Origin: Sinonovacula constricta
Taxonomy: Eukaryota > Mollusca > Bivalvia > Cardiida > Solecurtidae
NCBI GenBank assembly: GCA_007844125.1
Contig: CM017557.1
Location: 66,686,603 to 66,750,602, forward strand
Reading direction: 5' to 3'
Length of the DNA stretch: 64,000 nucleotides
The notes under the pieces were generated by a model. The model saw nothing but the letters and a program-made list of their open reading frames with translations. It made no database searches and had not been told where the DNA came from. This document shows positions 13,401 to 25,869 of this stretch, piece after piece. The position numbers and the translations under genes were made by a program. Numbering within the stretch: position 1 is the first letter of the stretch; each line of letters starts with the position of its first letter.

Positions 13401-13924
13401 TTTTTATGACTCAGTTTTGGTTGTTATGGAAATGTTCAGATATTTTTAATTTTATTTTTAACGGAGGAAGACCTGAGACAGATATTTGAGAAGAAATACC
13501 AGCAGACAGTTCTATGCAATACAATCAGGGGTTATACAGTTATTAATAGCCAGCTTGAACCATTTGGAAACTACTCCCCTTTTGATGTGTATATTAAAGA
13601 TAAAAAAAATTATGCATCCAGTCTGGGTTTTGTACCCGTGGCCCTGTTGTCAAGATGAAGGTTCAACCCACATAGTTAAATAGAAATGTTACAATGTTAT
13701 CAAGCCTTTCACCTGGTGACATTTTGTCATACAACCTTCATAATGTAATGAATCTACTGTGCATTTTTGGTTATGTACTGATGTTATTTTAGTGTCTTAT
13801 AAAAATACTATCTTTGTGCTTAGATAGATTTTATCATCCTTATAAGGGAATACTTTGCACTGTATCCAATACTTTTTTGTTGATATGTTCATGTCTTTAC
13901 ATAACAGAAAGAGAAAAAAGTGAA

Positions 13925-14140
13925 GCTACTCTGTGGGCTTGAACCTAGGAACCTTTTCTATCTTGGTGATTGCTCTACTGACTGGCCCCTTATCTCCCCA
14001 TATATCCCAACCCCCAACATATACCCTTGGTTTGAGTTTTGCTGTTGTATTGCTTCTGTTTATCACTTTCTCATCAAACATTACCCAGTCAACCCCCAAG
14101 CACCATGTTCTTTCACTTCTGTGAATTCTTAATGTTAGAC
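13925..14140 (-). repeat. tRNA-derived SINE-like element on the minus strand
   Basis: Read on the minus strand it has an A-box-like AGTCAGTAGAGCAATC and a B box GGTTCAAGCCC at tRNA-like spacing, followed by an AT-rich body. It differs from families A to C. Overlapping open frames on both strands are attributable to this element. Confidence 0.45.
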
Positions 14141-14204
14141 ATAATGTAACATTCAATAACATAGTGAAAAATGTACAGCCAGTCTATTCGAACACAAAAC
14201 TCTT

Positions 14205-14725
14205 TGCAAACAGGGCTATTGTTGTATTGACTGAGCTTACTGAATGGCTTGATACTTTCTCTCCAATGAGTAGAGGGTTGGCTCCAGGTACAGATTCCGG
14301 GTTCAAACCCAGGCCGCTACATACCAAAGTTGTAAAAAATGGAAGTGGTAAAGCTTCCTTGCTAATGCTCAAGCAAATATAAGGGTATTGTTGAGAATTT
14401 GTTACATTTATGACGTTATGCCGCCATTTCTTGTATTGTGCCATTTGGCTCATTTTTGACGTCATTACATTGATATTGTTATGTATATGTTTTTAGACGT
14501 TATGAAAGATTGAAACTGTATAGACGTGTTTTATCATTCGTTTCATTAAAAGGTATAGTTCCACGACTGGTAGGCCCGGTGTCAGGATAATGTGACTGGG
14601 CATGGTATCATGCCAGGTGTTCACGGCATGCTATACACAGTGAAGCCAGCACTATAACTGCTTTAAGTGGACACCAGCTCCAGATAACTGACATACTGTT
14701 GGTGGGACAATAAACCCAATAAACA
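14205..14725 (+). repeat. SINE B with a 165-bp insertion
   Basis: Head GGCTTGATACTTTCTCTCC is shared with the copy at 28298. The body is split after AAGGGTA (about 14391) and resumes at about 14556 with TAGTTCCACGACTGG. The inserted sequence is bounded by GGTA on both sides. Confidence 0.65.
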
Positions 14726-16384
14726 AACATTCTCTCCCTATCACTTGGATGGAATTAAAAATGTATTTGCTATTGTCTGTGAATGCATCACATATTAAGG
14801 ATGGATAGAACTGTTACACTATCCAGATATATAATGGTTGGTTTCAGGCTTGGACTGTCTCTATCAATTATTGATGACTTGCACCAATAAAGGTCACATG
14901 ACCTTCAATCTCTTTTCTGATTGGCTGTAACAGATGCCAACTGAAATAAGCATTTAATTATTGATTGTTGCTAACTGTAATTGATTTTTGTGAAGTGAAT
15001 ACTTGAAACAGATGCAGATGCTTTATTAAAAGCTGATTTTGGTCTGTGATATTTGTTATGTTTGGTATATTATTGGATGTTAATTGATGTTGTTTCTGAG
15101 GTGTCAGTTTTTATAATTGAACAAGAAAGGAGATTTCTCTCCCATTAGATTTTAAAATCAACAAGTCTTTTTGAAGAATCTTTGTAAGTATTGGATTTCT
15201 AAAACATCTAATCATTTAAACCATAGAATGTCAGTATTTCATTTTTGCATTCTTCACTTATTGTTCCATTCAGTTATATTATTATTGTCACTTGTTTTTA
15301 AACAAATCTCAATTAATTTTTGTGAGTATGTTTATGGAGGTAATATACATTCAGCTGATGTCTTAACTTATTAACAAGTACATATATGTACATCTATATG
15401 TTAAAAACAATAATGATTATTTATATTCAGGTTTATAGACCATAATGAACTTGTATTCCTGTGTTTCTTTGGTGTTAATAAACCTGGTTTATGTGTTGTT
15501 GAATCTACTGTTGTTCCTATGGTGTTGATGAATTTGTTCAACTGTATTTTTGTGGTGACCATACAATTATTTACCTACATTTCCATAGTGTTAATAAACT
15601 TGTTTGTTTGCATTTCTTTTGTTTATGAACTAGTTTATGTGTATTTTTCTGGTATTGACAAACCTTTTGCTGTAAACATATTTTCCTTTATTTTTCTTAA
15701 GAACATTGTAATTGTATTTCTGTAATATAAGTGAACTTGTCTACTATTTTTTTCTCCATTTTTGTCCTGTCTCCGTGTTTCATGAGTCTGTAACCAATCC
15801 TGATTTAAGTCTGTTTAACATGGAAACATTGAACTGGCATTCAGTGCCATCGCAAAACCTCAGAGATAGTTCGTGTTCTGTTAAAACACATGCATGGAAA
15901 TCAAGGTTCTAAAACAGCTTGTTAACCATGCGCCATGTACAGAAACCAGCGAATATGCGTGAATGCCAGTTTAATGTTGCTTAATAATATATTTGTGTTT
16001 GCTATTGATCCTTTCCCAGTCTTCAAAATTTACATCCAGTAATTACGGGAAAAATTGGGAGATTCAAGTAATTGGTAGATTCACAGACCTGAAACACATT
16101 TTACCTGCCCAAAGTTCATTTTCAGAAACAACAAGGTCGTTTTTAAGGTTAATTCTTTGTTATTGTACTGTAATTAGAGGCACCGTCTGCAAAAATCCAG
16201 CGAATTACTTTCTGAACTCACTTTTAAGATCCAGAAAAGAACACTTTTCTGTTGGGTGACAAACTTTTTAAAATTCACATGTCCGCTCTTAAATTTAGTT
16301 GTCATGGGCGATAGGATGTGCTAATTTCGATGACTGCTTTCCACTTTATTTGATGCTAATGAATTTGTTTACCTGTACTTTCAG

Positions 16385-16507
16385 GAGGTTCCACCTGAGG
16401 ACAAAGAGGAGGGGGAGTGGTGTTTGGTAGGGCCTGGAGGGGTCTTACATAGACTGCCGAAGACAATGATTTTCCTGGGACGGGAGGAGTGTGACATTGA
16501 GGTTCAG
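16385..16507 (+). CDS. CEP170: CEP170-like gene, exon 2 (start of FHA domain)
   Basis: A 123-nt phase-0 exon of 41 codons between a good acceptor (tacctgtactttcag) and donor CAG|gtatgc. The peptide begins with an acidic linker (EVPPEDKEEGE) and continues WCLVGPGGVLHRLP, then MIFLGREECDIEVQ. In vertebrate CEP170 the corresponding segment is WFLVSSGGTRHRLP followed by MIFVGRDDCELMLQ, so the family assignment is strong. It carries the first FHA signature, Gly-Arg (LGRE), whose Arg normally binds phosphothreonine. CEP170 is a centrosome and microtubule protein of subdistal appendages. The role here is by homology only. There is no ATG in the exon, so translation must begin upstream, which supports exon 1. 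Confidence 0.9.
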
Positions 16508-16578
16508 GTATGCTGTTTGTACACCTGTCTGTCCACATGTCTGTTTGTCTGTGTTAGTTGGGATAGGTGTCAATACAG

Positions 16579-16611
16579 GAGAGCCTGGAGGGTTGTAAGA
16601 TAGAGGTCCAG
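16579..16611 (+). other. Duplicate of the exon 2 tail: candidate mini-exon or pseudoexon
   Basis: This lies 71 bases after exon 2. It is a 33-nt stretch flanked by an acceptor-like gtcaatacag and a donor CAG|gtatgctgt that matches the exon 2 donor. It reads in phase 0 as ESLEGCKIEVQ, against GREECDIEVQ at the end of exon 2. The match extends past the donor into intron sequence (gtatgctgt, then a tgtctgtct-rich stretch). Third-position changes (GTT to GTC, ATT to ATA) preserve residues. It lacks the Gly-Arg of the FHA signature and a strong polypyrimidine tract. It may be an alternative exon, a decoy donor or a dead partial duplication. Confidence 0.45.
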
Positions 16612-18659
16612 GTATGCTGTCTGTCTGTCTTACACAAACTCCTGTAAAAAAAGTCAAATGTAACTGCATTATGTAAAGATACAGGTTGCATTTGCTGAAA
16701 TGGCATAATTTCATTAGATAGGAGAGTATTAAAATAATTGCTGACATTTTTTTTTTATGGAATACGTTTTTGCCAATGGGCTGTTGTGGTTGTTGTCAGA
16801 TCATTTGTACTTACTTGGCGGTATCCAGACAAATCTGTTTCAAAGAAATTACCAGTATGTTCCAAGTTCTTTAAATGTGTTTAGTCAATGTCTGGTTACA
16901 TTATTAAATGAAATGTTTTAGACATGCAAAAATGGTGAGGATATGTCATATACATGTTCATGTGAAGGCCGATTGTTTGAACATATTTTAAGCTTACTCT
17001 CAAGTCAAATTATTCATCAAATGTCCGTCATTGTTGTGTGCCAGTCAACGTATTTTATTGTTTGATTGGCACCGCTCTTGAGAGCAGTGCCTGCTATGGA
17101 ATGTATTTTTTTATGGGGACAATGGTGTAGCAGTCAATAACATGATGTCGGAGGAGTTCTGTGAGACACTTTTTAGAGAAAAGAACCAAGTCTTCTGTTT
17201 TTTTAACAGGGTAGCTTGCAACAGTTAAATGAAGCTTGCAATTATAAAAAGTAGCAATAAACGTAGCTGTTTGGTAAAGTTTTGTTTAACAAAAGAAACC
17301 GAGTATACTGATGTTAGAAATGCAGCTTGTAAATACAGGTGTAGCAGAGAACAAGGAAAACAAACAAAGTAGCAAAAATACTCCACTTCCCATCAGAGTT
17401 ATGGTTCGTTTGTCAAATGTTTATGTAATTAATCAACAGAGTAAGAGAGTGTTTTATTCCCAGGATAGTCATCTTCTTGTTTAAAGCGCATGCTCTCTAT
17501 GGCACCTTGGATGTCTCGCATCCTTGCTCTTTCTTGTACATTACCCGCATGCCCTATGTTGCTTTATATGAATGCTTTTCTTATATGATTATAAAGTGGA
17601 TATGTCATTGTCAAATGATTTAGTAAGGGGAGGTAAGCATGCAGTACATTGTTGCTGTCTTATTACCCTTATTCCCCTTGCCAACGTGTTGACAGCATTA
17701 GGAAGAACTGAAGTATATTGATCAAAAAATAAAAAAAAAAACTCAAAAGAATTTACTTACATATTGTCTCCAGAGTTGCTTCCCCTTTTGTTTGGTCATG
17801 TGACTTCAGTCACCCAGATGTTTGTATGTGTAGTGGATTAGTAACACTCCAGCAATATGGGCAGTACAATTGAGCAACTGGTTATTTTAACCCCTGAAAG
17901 CGTGGATGTGCTGTAAAGTGTTGTAAACTGTATGGTGTGGCTGTTGCATGGTGTCTTGAGTGATATAATGTGAATTATTAATGTAAGTGGCAGATAAAGA
18001 CAGTGAAATATTCATATTAACAACAAGAGGATTGTGTCTGTAGACTGCTGTGTAGTTGTTTTATAGTTTGTGTGGTGTGGTTTCATGTTTTTATGGTAAT
18101 TGTTGTGTTTTTGGATGTAAAGTGTGTGCTTAATTCAATATATTGTATTAATTCTGAAATAGTTGGATATATTTAAAATATAGTTAGTGTAAAGGAAAAA
18201 GCACCTGCATATTATACTTTGTTGAGAAACTATGTGTTCTTGTTTAAGAAACAAAGCCTGACTTTTGGTAAGTAAAATGTTGACTTAAATGACCATATTT
18301 AATATAGTAATTATAGAAAACTCAATAATTAACATTTACTTAATGAACTTGAAGTAAGGTCTTACATTTGATTGTATAATGGTACTTTCGTTCAAATATT
18401 TATCTTGCTTGCAAAACCCTAGATGTGGATTAATGTAACACAAATATTTAAAGCTGTCCAAAGCTTTTTTTGTGATTTAATCATTCATGGTAATGACCCA
18501 TATTAGCTAAATGTATTAATTTAATTGGATCAGTTAGTGTTTGGCATTTGCTAATGTTTTTTCAAATGTTGATAATATATTGTATTTGTTATCTCTCTAT
18601 CAGTACTGTAATTTATTGAAATTTGAATCTTTAATTTGAGGGTGACAGATAATTATCCT

Positions 18660-18730
18660 AGAGCAAAGTGAATGGCCCTGGTTGCTTAGTTGGTATGCTC
18701 TGGGTATGGAAGCCTTTGGGGTTCAACCTT
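18660..18730 (+). repeat. tRNA-like SINE head relic
   Basis: TTAGTTGGTATGCTC resembles an A box and GGGGTTCAACC a B box. It is isolated and degraded, with no folded tRNA. Confidence 0.35.
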
Positions 18731-18798
18731 TGAAATACTAGTCTTAAAAAAATGTAAGACATATTATTAGCTTTTTGCTTATGCCCAGCTTTTTAATG

Positions 18799-19298
18799 AT
18801 GGTATCCAGCAGTTTGGACCAAAATTTATTTTCTCAAATAACAAAATAAGTATTTTTTTACCTGAAAAGTTGCTTCTAAATGCTGTCCATTTATGTCCTA
18901 GATCTGTGTGAACAGTCAAGCCTAAATCACCACTTTTTATTGTAAACAGGTGTTTCCTATCTGAACCACACTGCAGAAATAGATATTTTTCAACTTAGAA
19001 AAACACATGACCACATACTTTTGAGATCACATTATGTTGTCATCCTGGTAATCCGCTCTGACGTTGATATCTATGTTTAGCAGAGTCCCCTATCAAGCTT
19101 TTTATACAACTGGAAAGAATACATATTCAGAGTATTTTTTTCACGATTAACTCTGTCTTACAATTCAGTTACCATTCAAAAATCTTAATTATTAATACTA
19201 AAGTATGTGTTTACAAAAATTATGCCCACTGTCCCCAAAGCAGTGGTTAGATGTTGTTACATGTATTTGATATAGGCAAACAGTTGGATACCTCCTTT
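18799..19298. mobile_element. TTAA-flanked MITE, copy 2
   Basis: TTAA, then TGATGGTATCCAGCAGTTTG at the left; CAAACAGTTGGATACCTCCT then TTAA at the right. Internal sequence is alignable with copy 3 at 23346 (CTGAAAAG, GTCCTAGATCTGTG, TTATGCCC). Confidence 0.6.
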
Positions 19299-19505
19299 AA
19301 TGTGATTCCACACCCATACCTGTGGACTCTCCCACTTTTAAAGGGAGACTCCCACTTTTAAGGTTCAAAAATATTTGAAAATGAAATTGTTTTTACACAT
19401 TTTCAGAAATCTCCCTACATGGAAACTTCATAATCTTTGTTTATATTAAATAACGTTTCTCCTTCTTTGCAAGTGAAAATCTCCCACTTTGGTTTCAGAA
19501 AAAGT

Positions 19506-20400
19506 TCACATGTATGCAAATCTGATTGGCAAAGTGTCAGAATATTGTGACGGGGTATTATATCAGAATTTCACAGCATGCTATCATAGTGAGAGAAGCA
19601 ATACATCTGTAGTGACAGCGTGTCATGTCAGAATGTCACAGCATGCTGTCATTGTGAGAGCAGCAATACATCTGTAGTGACCGCGTGTCATGTCAGAATG
19701 TCACAGCATGCTATCATTGTGAGAGCAGCAATACATCTGTAGTGACAGCATGTCATGTCAGAATGTCACAGCATGCTATCATAGTGAGAGAAGCAATACA
19801 TCTGTAGTGACAGCATGTCATATCAGAATGTCACAGCATGCTATCATTGTGAGAGCAGCAATACATCTGAAGTGACAGCGTGTCATGTCAGAATTTCACA
19901 GCATGCTATCATAGTGAGAGAAGCAATACATCTGTAGTGACAGCATGTCATATCAGAATGTCACAGCATGCTATCATTGTGAGAGCAGCAATACATCTGA
20001 AGTGACAGCGTGTCATGTCAGAATGTCACAGCATGCTGTCATTGTGAGAGCAGCAATACATCTGTATTGACTGGGTGTTATGTCAGAATGTCACAGCATG
20101 CTATCATTGTGAGAGCAGCAATACATCTGTAGTGACTGGGTGTTATGTCAGAATGTCACAGCATGCTGTCATAGTGAGAGAAGCAATATATCTGTATTGA
20201 CTGGGTGTTATGTCAAAATGTCACAGCATGCTGTCATAGTGAGAGCAGCAATACATCTGTAGTGATTATGTGCTATGTCAGAATGTCACAGCATGCTGTC
20301 ATAGTGAGAGAAGCAATACATCTGTAGTGACAGCGTGTCATGTCAGAATTTCACAGCATGCTATCATAGAGAGAGCAGCAATACATCTGTTCCACAGTCA
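19506..20400 (+). repeat. 65-bp tandem array derived from SINE B
   Basis: TCACAGCATG recurs at 19571, 19636, 19701 and so on to 20351, exactly 65 bp apart, 13 units without net indels. The unit (TCACAGCATGCTATCATAGT, GAGAGAAGCAATACATCTG, TAGTGACAGCGTGTCATGTC) corresponds to the SINE B core (TTCACAGCATGCTATACACA, GTGAAGGCAGCACTATATCTG, then GTCAGGATAATGTGACTGGG). Two variants, ATAGTGAGAGAAGC and ATTGTGAGAGCAGC, are interspersed. Confidence 0.85.
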
Positions 20401-21499
20401 ATCCTTTCTCAACAATATCAGAGAGATTGTTTTGTGACATTAAACCGACCAGGCAAGTTTTCTGATGGACCGTCCCATGGCGATAAATGTTAGGTTTAAT
20501 CCATTTTTATATAGTATCTTGTGTTATTTTTTATAACTTATTCTTTTGAGTGGCTTTTGAATAACTTTATCTTAAAGTATTTTTTTCCATTTTTAATAAA
20601 TTTAAAAATTAACTTTAAGATTATTTTAATGATTTAAACCTGTAAAAGTAGCAAACACCCCCTAGTCATACCTTTTAAACAATATTTAGACTTAAACATA
20701 ACTTAATGATATAATATTTTCTCTTTAGCTTATGAATTCTCAAGTCAAATAGTCGACAATGCCCTATGGGTATTTTAATCAGTCTATATGTAAGAAACTT
20801 TTCTTCACCTGTATATGCATGGATAGCAGCTGAGTGTAGAAATATTCTGTTGACTTTTCTATCAAGGGACAATTTATTTTCTTCCTAAGTAAACAGAGGG
20901 AATCAATGTGGCACAAGTTTGAATGGCTTTTCTCCCCCATGCAGGCCTTCCTTCTCCTGTCTTTGTAGGTCTCACTTTACAAGGTGTTTCAGACCTTGGA
21001 CCACAAAGGTAGTTTGGCCTGATAACTGAAAATGTGTATTTTTTCTGTTTGTTTTTGCTTTTTTAATTGGTAAATGTGGATAAATAGGAGATAGACACAT
21101 ACATAATTATAATCTTTCTGTGAAGCCAAAGTGGGAGATTTTCACTTGGAAAGTAGGAGATTCGGTTTTTCTTTTTATATACATGTAAATAAAAAAAGGG
21201 TCATATCTGTTTCCAAGTAGTGAGATTTCTGAAAATCTGTATAACAGCCCTCATTTTCAAATAATTTTGAACCTTAAAAGTAGGAGTCTCCCTCCAAAAG
21301 TGGAAGAGTTCACATGTATGTAGACATATGATAAAAGGCATTTCTCAATGAATGGAAAAAGTTAACAAATCTGAATTATACTTTTTTTTCATTTTTTCTT
21401 TGTATTAGTGTTACAAAACATAGATGCATATTTAAACTTAGGTATATTTATGTATATTAGAATTAATTATTCAAATAAATTGGTAAAGGTGAATGTGTA

Positions 21500-21615
21500 A
21501 GCTTGTAAACCCTCCAACTTAATGTGGTTTCGAGTCCCGGTCAGGGCCAAACATAATGTAGAAGTTCTTGCAGCTGATCTGCAGTGCTAGAGTGTAACCA
21601 CTCAGATGTTATTTC
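21500..21615 (+). repeat. SINE C fragment
   Basis: GGTTTCGAGTCCCGGTCAGG, then AATGTAGAAG and CAGCTGATCTGCAGTG, as in the family C head and body. Confidence 0.5.
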
Positions 21616-22715
21616 ATGGCCTTCTTCCATACAATATTACTTGATGTTGCTTTAGTGATCATAACTGTGTTGCTAAGATGTGATGAAAGGAACAGTAAAT
21701 ATGTCGTGAGTTTAGGCATGTGTCTTAAGTGTAGAACTATGTTTGATTTATCCAGTATTTATAATAGGCTTTGCTTTGTGTTATTATTTTCTAGGTATAT
21801 TAGTCGTTAAAAGCTTGACACCACTTGCCTATTTAAATAAGATGGACGAAAGGTGACATGCTGTATATAGTTGGGAAGTGAGTCATAATATTAATACACT
21901 CTCCCACTGTACTGATTATGGGACACAAGTAGTGAATCACCCGCTCAGGTAATACACAGATGAAAAATTGTCCTGTTCTGATATAATTTTAATTAGCATT
22001 CATAACAATTTTTTTCTGAATAAGTTAGTTAAGAAATGGCCGGTGAATTTGTTATGCAAATGCAGTTAATTGGCTGACCGGATTTGGCTTTTTTCTGCTA
22101 TAGCAAATTTGCTTCTTTTTTGTATTTATTGTATAAGTAGTGAAAACAGTAATAGCTCCACCGCAGAAGCCGTCTTTGTGAAAAGATGCGCAAATTCATA
22201 TTGGTCAAATGTTTGCAAGTATAATTTTATGTTAAGCCTTTGGCCCTGGTACAATGTATGTATGAAGTACATACCAGTATATTTTGATAGTAACTTACAC
22301 TTGCATGATAGATTTGAGTCTTTAAAGCAAACAGCTATTTTTGGTATACAAAGATCCAAGACAAAATTCTGGGTAGAACAACTGACAATGAACATACCCC
22401 TCCCCCACATGCCTAAAATTAGTAAGTATACTTCTATCTATATAATTGGATTGTTATTCTGGATTTGCTGTGACTTATAATGCATCAAAACATGTCAATT
22501 TAAGTGGTTTAAAATAGTGTTTAGTCACTTTCCAATATTTATTGGTATTAACAAATGTATATTGATTACAGTGTTTGAGACATGGTATAAACAATCCTCT
22601 TGTGTATGGGGCCAACAAGAAATTTTTATAATCAATGATTGTCAGCGCCATAAGACAGTGCTTGTGTACAGTGTGATAAGGTTGTGACCATGGGTGTCCA
22701 TGGTTGTTTGTTTAT

Positions 22716-23032
22716 GTTTGTTTATTGGGTTTATATTCCCACCAATGGCATTTCTGTTATCTGGAGAGGATGTCCTCTTGAAGGAGATCTAATGCTGCCT
22801 TCACTGTGTATAGCATGCCATGAACACCTGGCATGAAACCACACCCAGTCACATTATCCTGACACCAGGTCAACCAGTCGTGGAACTACCCTTATATTTG
22901 CTTGAGCATTAGTAAGAGAGCTATACCTTTACCATATTTAATGACTTTGTTATGTCATGACCTGTGATCGAACCTGGGGCCTCCAGTATCTGGAGCCGAT
23001 GCTGTACCGATTGTGCTGCCAGGTCCAGTGTC
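22716..23032 (-). repeat. SINE B, near full length
   Basis: Begins with the complement of the tail (TTTATTGGGTTTATATTCCC), contains CACACCCAGTCACATTATCC and CAACCAGTCGTGGAACTACC, and ends in the head (CTGGAGCCGATGCTGTACCG). Confidence 0.75.
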
Positions 23033-23349
23033 CATGGCTGTGTGGGGAATGATAGTGAGGGCAAGAACATGCATGGAGACTTACATTTAAGACCAAAAAA
23101 ATAAACAAGACTGTGCTGTCTAAGTTTCACATTTATGCCTTATCATCAATTAAAATTGAAAGTCTTCTTTTATTTGATCAGAACCTGTCTTTTGGTATCA
23201 CAATACACACATTTGTACTTTTTGACCGCTACAGTCAGTTGAAGTGATGCTGTATTTCTATTTGCAGTTAGAATGCTATTTAGAACAAAAGTATCATTAA
23301 TGTAACAACTTGTCATATACATGTAAGCATTTGGTAATATAGCTTTAAA

Positions 23350-23784
23350 GGTGGTATGTGACAGTTTGGACCAGACTTTTTTTCCTTCAAAGAACTAAAT
23401 TAATTATTAATGCCTGAAAAGATCATGCAAAATGCTGATTATTGATGTCCTACATCTATGGGAAAAGTGAAGTACAACACATAACTCGTCATAACAAATA
23501 GAAATTTCCTATCTAGGCCATGCTGCAGTTAGCTATTTTTAAACTAAACTCAAACCCATAACTTTATATAATCATTCGGTTAATATGCCCTAACTTCGAA
23601 ATCTATTTTTAGCAGAAATCAGAATAAGTATATAGAGTGATTTACTGTCTTACAATTGAGACAATGTTCAAAATCATCTATTGTTAGACTTAGTTTTGAC
23701 TTTTGCAGAAATTATGCCCCGATTCCCCCAATCCAGGTTTACCTGTATTTGATTTAGACAAACTGCCCAATACCACCTTGAACG
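23350..23784. mobile_element. TTAA-flanked MITE, copy 3
   Basis: Left end AGGTGGTATGTGACAGTTTG after TTTAA; right end AAACTGCCCAATACCACCT before TGAA. Non-coding interior of about 430 bp related to copy 2. Confidence 0.65.
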
Positions 23785-24114
23785 CTTGATGATAAGCCAA
23801 ATGATTGATTGGTGATGCTTGGATAGGATACACTAAAAAAAACAACCAGGCATTATTAACCATATTGTCAAGGAATAGATCTTGTTGGATAGTAAACAGA
23901 AACAAAATAAAGGACCAATGAGGAAAAAATCAGATTACAAATACAAATAAATAACAATACTGATTAAAACAATAGAAATAAACTGTTTTTGTATTGTGAG
24001 TGTTTGACATTGTTTCAGCTTAGCTGAATGAAGGGTCTGTTGGTAAGGATCAATAGTGGTGTAATTATCCGTGTTAGAAAGAGTTGAACATAGTGGTCAT
24101 TCAACTTTTGACTA

Positions 24115-24355
24115 GGGGCGCCAGTGGCATAGTGGTAGAGTCGCCGAATTGTAACTCCTAACTGCTAGGCCTCCCATCGCATGGGTTCGAGTCCCATTTG
24201 GAGCGTTGGACTTAATGTGGGAAGGTTTTCTAGCTGACCTGCGGTGCACTGGCGGTTCTACTCAGACATTTGTCTGGGGTCCTCCTCTACCCAAATAGCT
24301 AGACGTCACTAAAAATGATCTTAATTTGTTGCTGCGATATATATCCAAAACAAAA
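24115..24355 (+). repeat. SINE C, fullest copy
   Basis: Head GGGGCGCCAGTGGCATAGTG, then GTAGAGTCGCC and B box GGGTTCGAGTCCC show tRNA ancestry. Body: AGCTGACCTGCGGTGC, GGTTCTACTCAGACATTTG, CTGGGGTCCTCCTCTACC, AAATAGCTAGACGTC. AT-rich tail with CCAAAACAAAAT. Confidence 0.75.
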
Positions 24356-24667
24356 TATCTCTTGATAACCAGAGAATATTTTCAGCTATGCACCAAAAGA
24401 AAATGAGGAAAAGTGGCCAAAGTTGGGTACAATTTACCCAATCACAAGTCCAGTGTGGTAACAAATTAGTAAATGTTGGAAGGGATGTACCAGTAGAATA
24501 CTAATATCACAGACTAGTCTGCAATGTACTAGCTATGCTAATTACAAGTGACTAAAAAGATGTCATTGTTTGCACTTCGAATTCTCAAATGATGAGTGTC
24601 CCTTGCCAAGCTGTTCAAGATGTTAGTGTCATATACATTGCCACATCCATATAGCGTCTTAGTCTTA

Positions 24668-24816
24668 TGGCGGCAATAGCTCAAGTGATAGAGTGGGTTC
24701 AAACCCCGACCAGGTCAGACCAAAGACATTAAAGTTGGTAGTAGTGGCTTCCCTTGTAACGCTCAAGGCTAAAGGGACTGCATTATGCCTCACTCGTTGG
24801 TGTCAGTATAATGGAC
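24668..24816 (+). repeat. SINE A with internal deletion
   Basis: GGCAATAGCTCAAGTGATAG (A box) runs directly to GGGTTCAAACCCC (B box), so the anticodon-arm region is missing. Then AAAGTTGGTAGTAGTGGCTT and TCGTTGGTGTCAGTATAATG, with no distal part. Confidence 0.65.
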
Positions 24817-25869
24817 ATAGTTACTATACCTTTTTCTTGACGAAATCTACTGTATAAGTAATGCAGTTAACTCCTTGGACAGTTTCTTGAAAAAAAATTG
24901 TAAGGGTTTTCTGATACAAATAAATGAAACAAACAATATCTTTAAACAGCTATTCAATGTACTATCTTTTGTGATAGTGTAGTTGTGCTAGTCTTTATTT
25001 ACACTGTTTGATAGAAAAACCTTCAGGAAGTGCAAGGTTGTATTGCTAGTTTTTCTTTTTGTGTATTATGTCTTGTCTCTGTGTTTTTGTCACATTTACA
25101 CTTACCCTGTTTGCCTTTGTCTAGAGGTAGTTTAGATTTAAATATCTGTGGTACTGGTACTTTTGATAGGACTTTTTCTTATTTACCTATTGCAAACCTT
25201 AGACCCCTAAGTTAGGACCCTGCATGTTGCTGCCATTGTTATCTTTTATTAGCAAAAAATAATAGTTTTTGTTTCCAAGGTTTGATGCCAAAAAGATACT
25301 TTTCAAATAGTAAAACTTTTCCAGCTACATTTGGTTTTTCACTAGTTCTACTCAGGGATGGACTCGAGCACTACGTTTTTTTCACCAAGATGAGCCAGAA
25401 GTGGCAAAATGATCTATGGTGTTGGTTTGATCTGGAACCCAACAAAGTACAAATACATGTACTTTGAAGCTATTTTAAGGCTGATGTTTGTTGAGGGTTG
25501 GTTTGGTGTTTGGTTAGATCAAGGTTGATTTATTCCTAACCTGCTTAGGAAAATAGTGTACATCTGGATCATTAGGCCTCCACTGAGAACTGTCTTCAAG
25601 AGATGAAGATGGCTGTTCTAGATCTACACTATTTGCTGCTGCATCTCTAGCAGTAGTATTGTTTTACTGTCATTGCATGTACTTTGTTATCCAGTATCTA
25701 AGATTATGCATTGTTTAGTAATAAATCTAGCATGAAAAGGGCTTAATTAAGCAGAAACATGATAAATACAACAAGGTAAGGTGTTGTATTGATGATGGTT
25801 TCTAGCAAGCCAGGAGGGAGATCTTCTTTACTATCTTATCAACATCTAGGGACTGAGGGTGTTTGAGTA

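Larger units (their letters stand above)
3826..16384 (+). other. Intron 1
   Basis: 12.6-kb GT-AG intron between gtacgt (3826) and tttcag (ending 16384). It contains SINE B and C copies, a MITE, the TAGCTCACCTGAGC element, a CT-rich block and trinucleotide microsatellites, listed separately. I see nothing coding or structured in 3900-5050, 11250-13100 or 14740-16300, which are AT-rich unique-looking DNA. Confidence 0.7.

Noticed and set aside
22070..22480. 136-codon open frame on the plus strand with hydrophobic segments
   Set aside because: It opens with TTG and not ATG, lies deep in intron 2, and has no recognisable domain or splice context.
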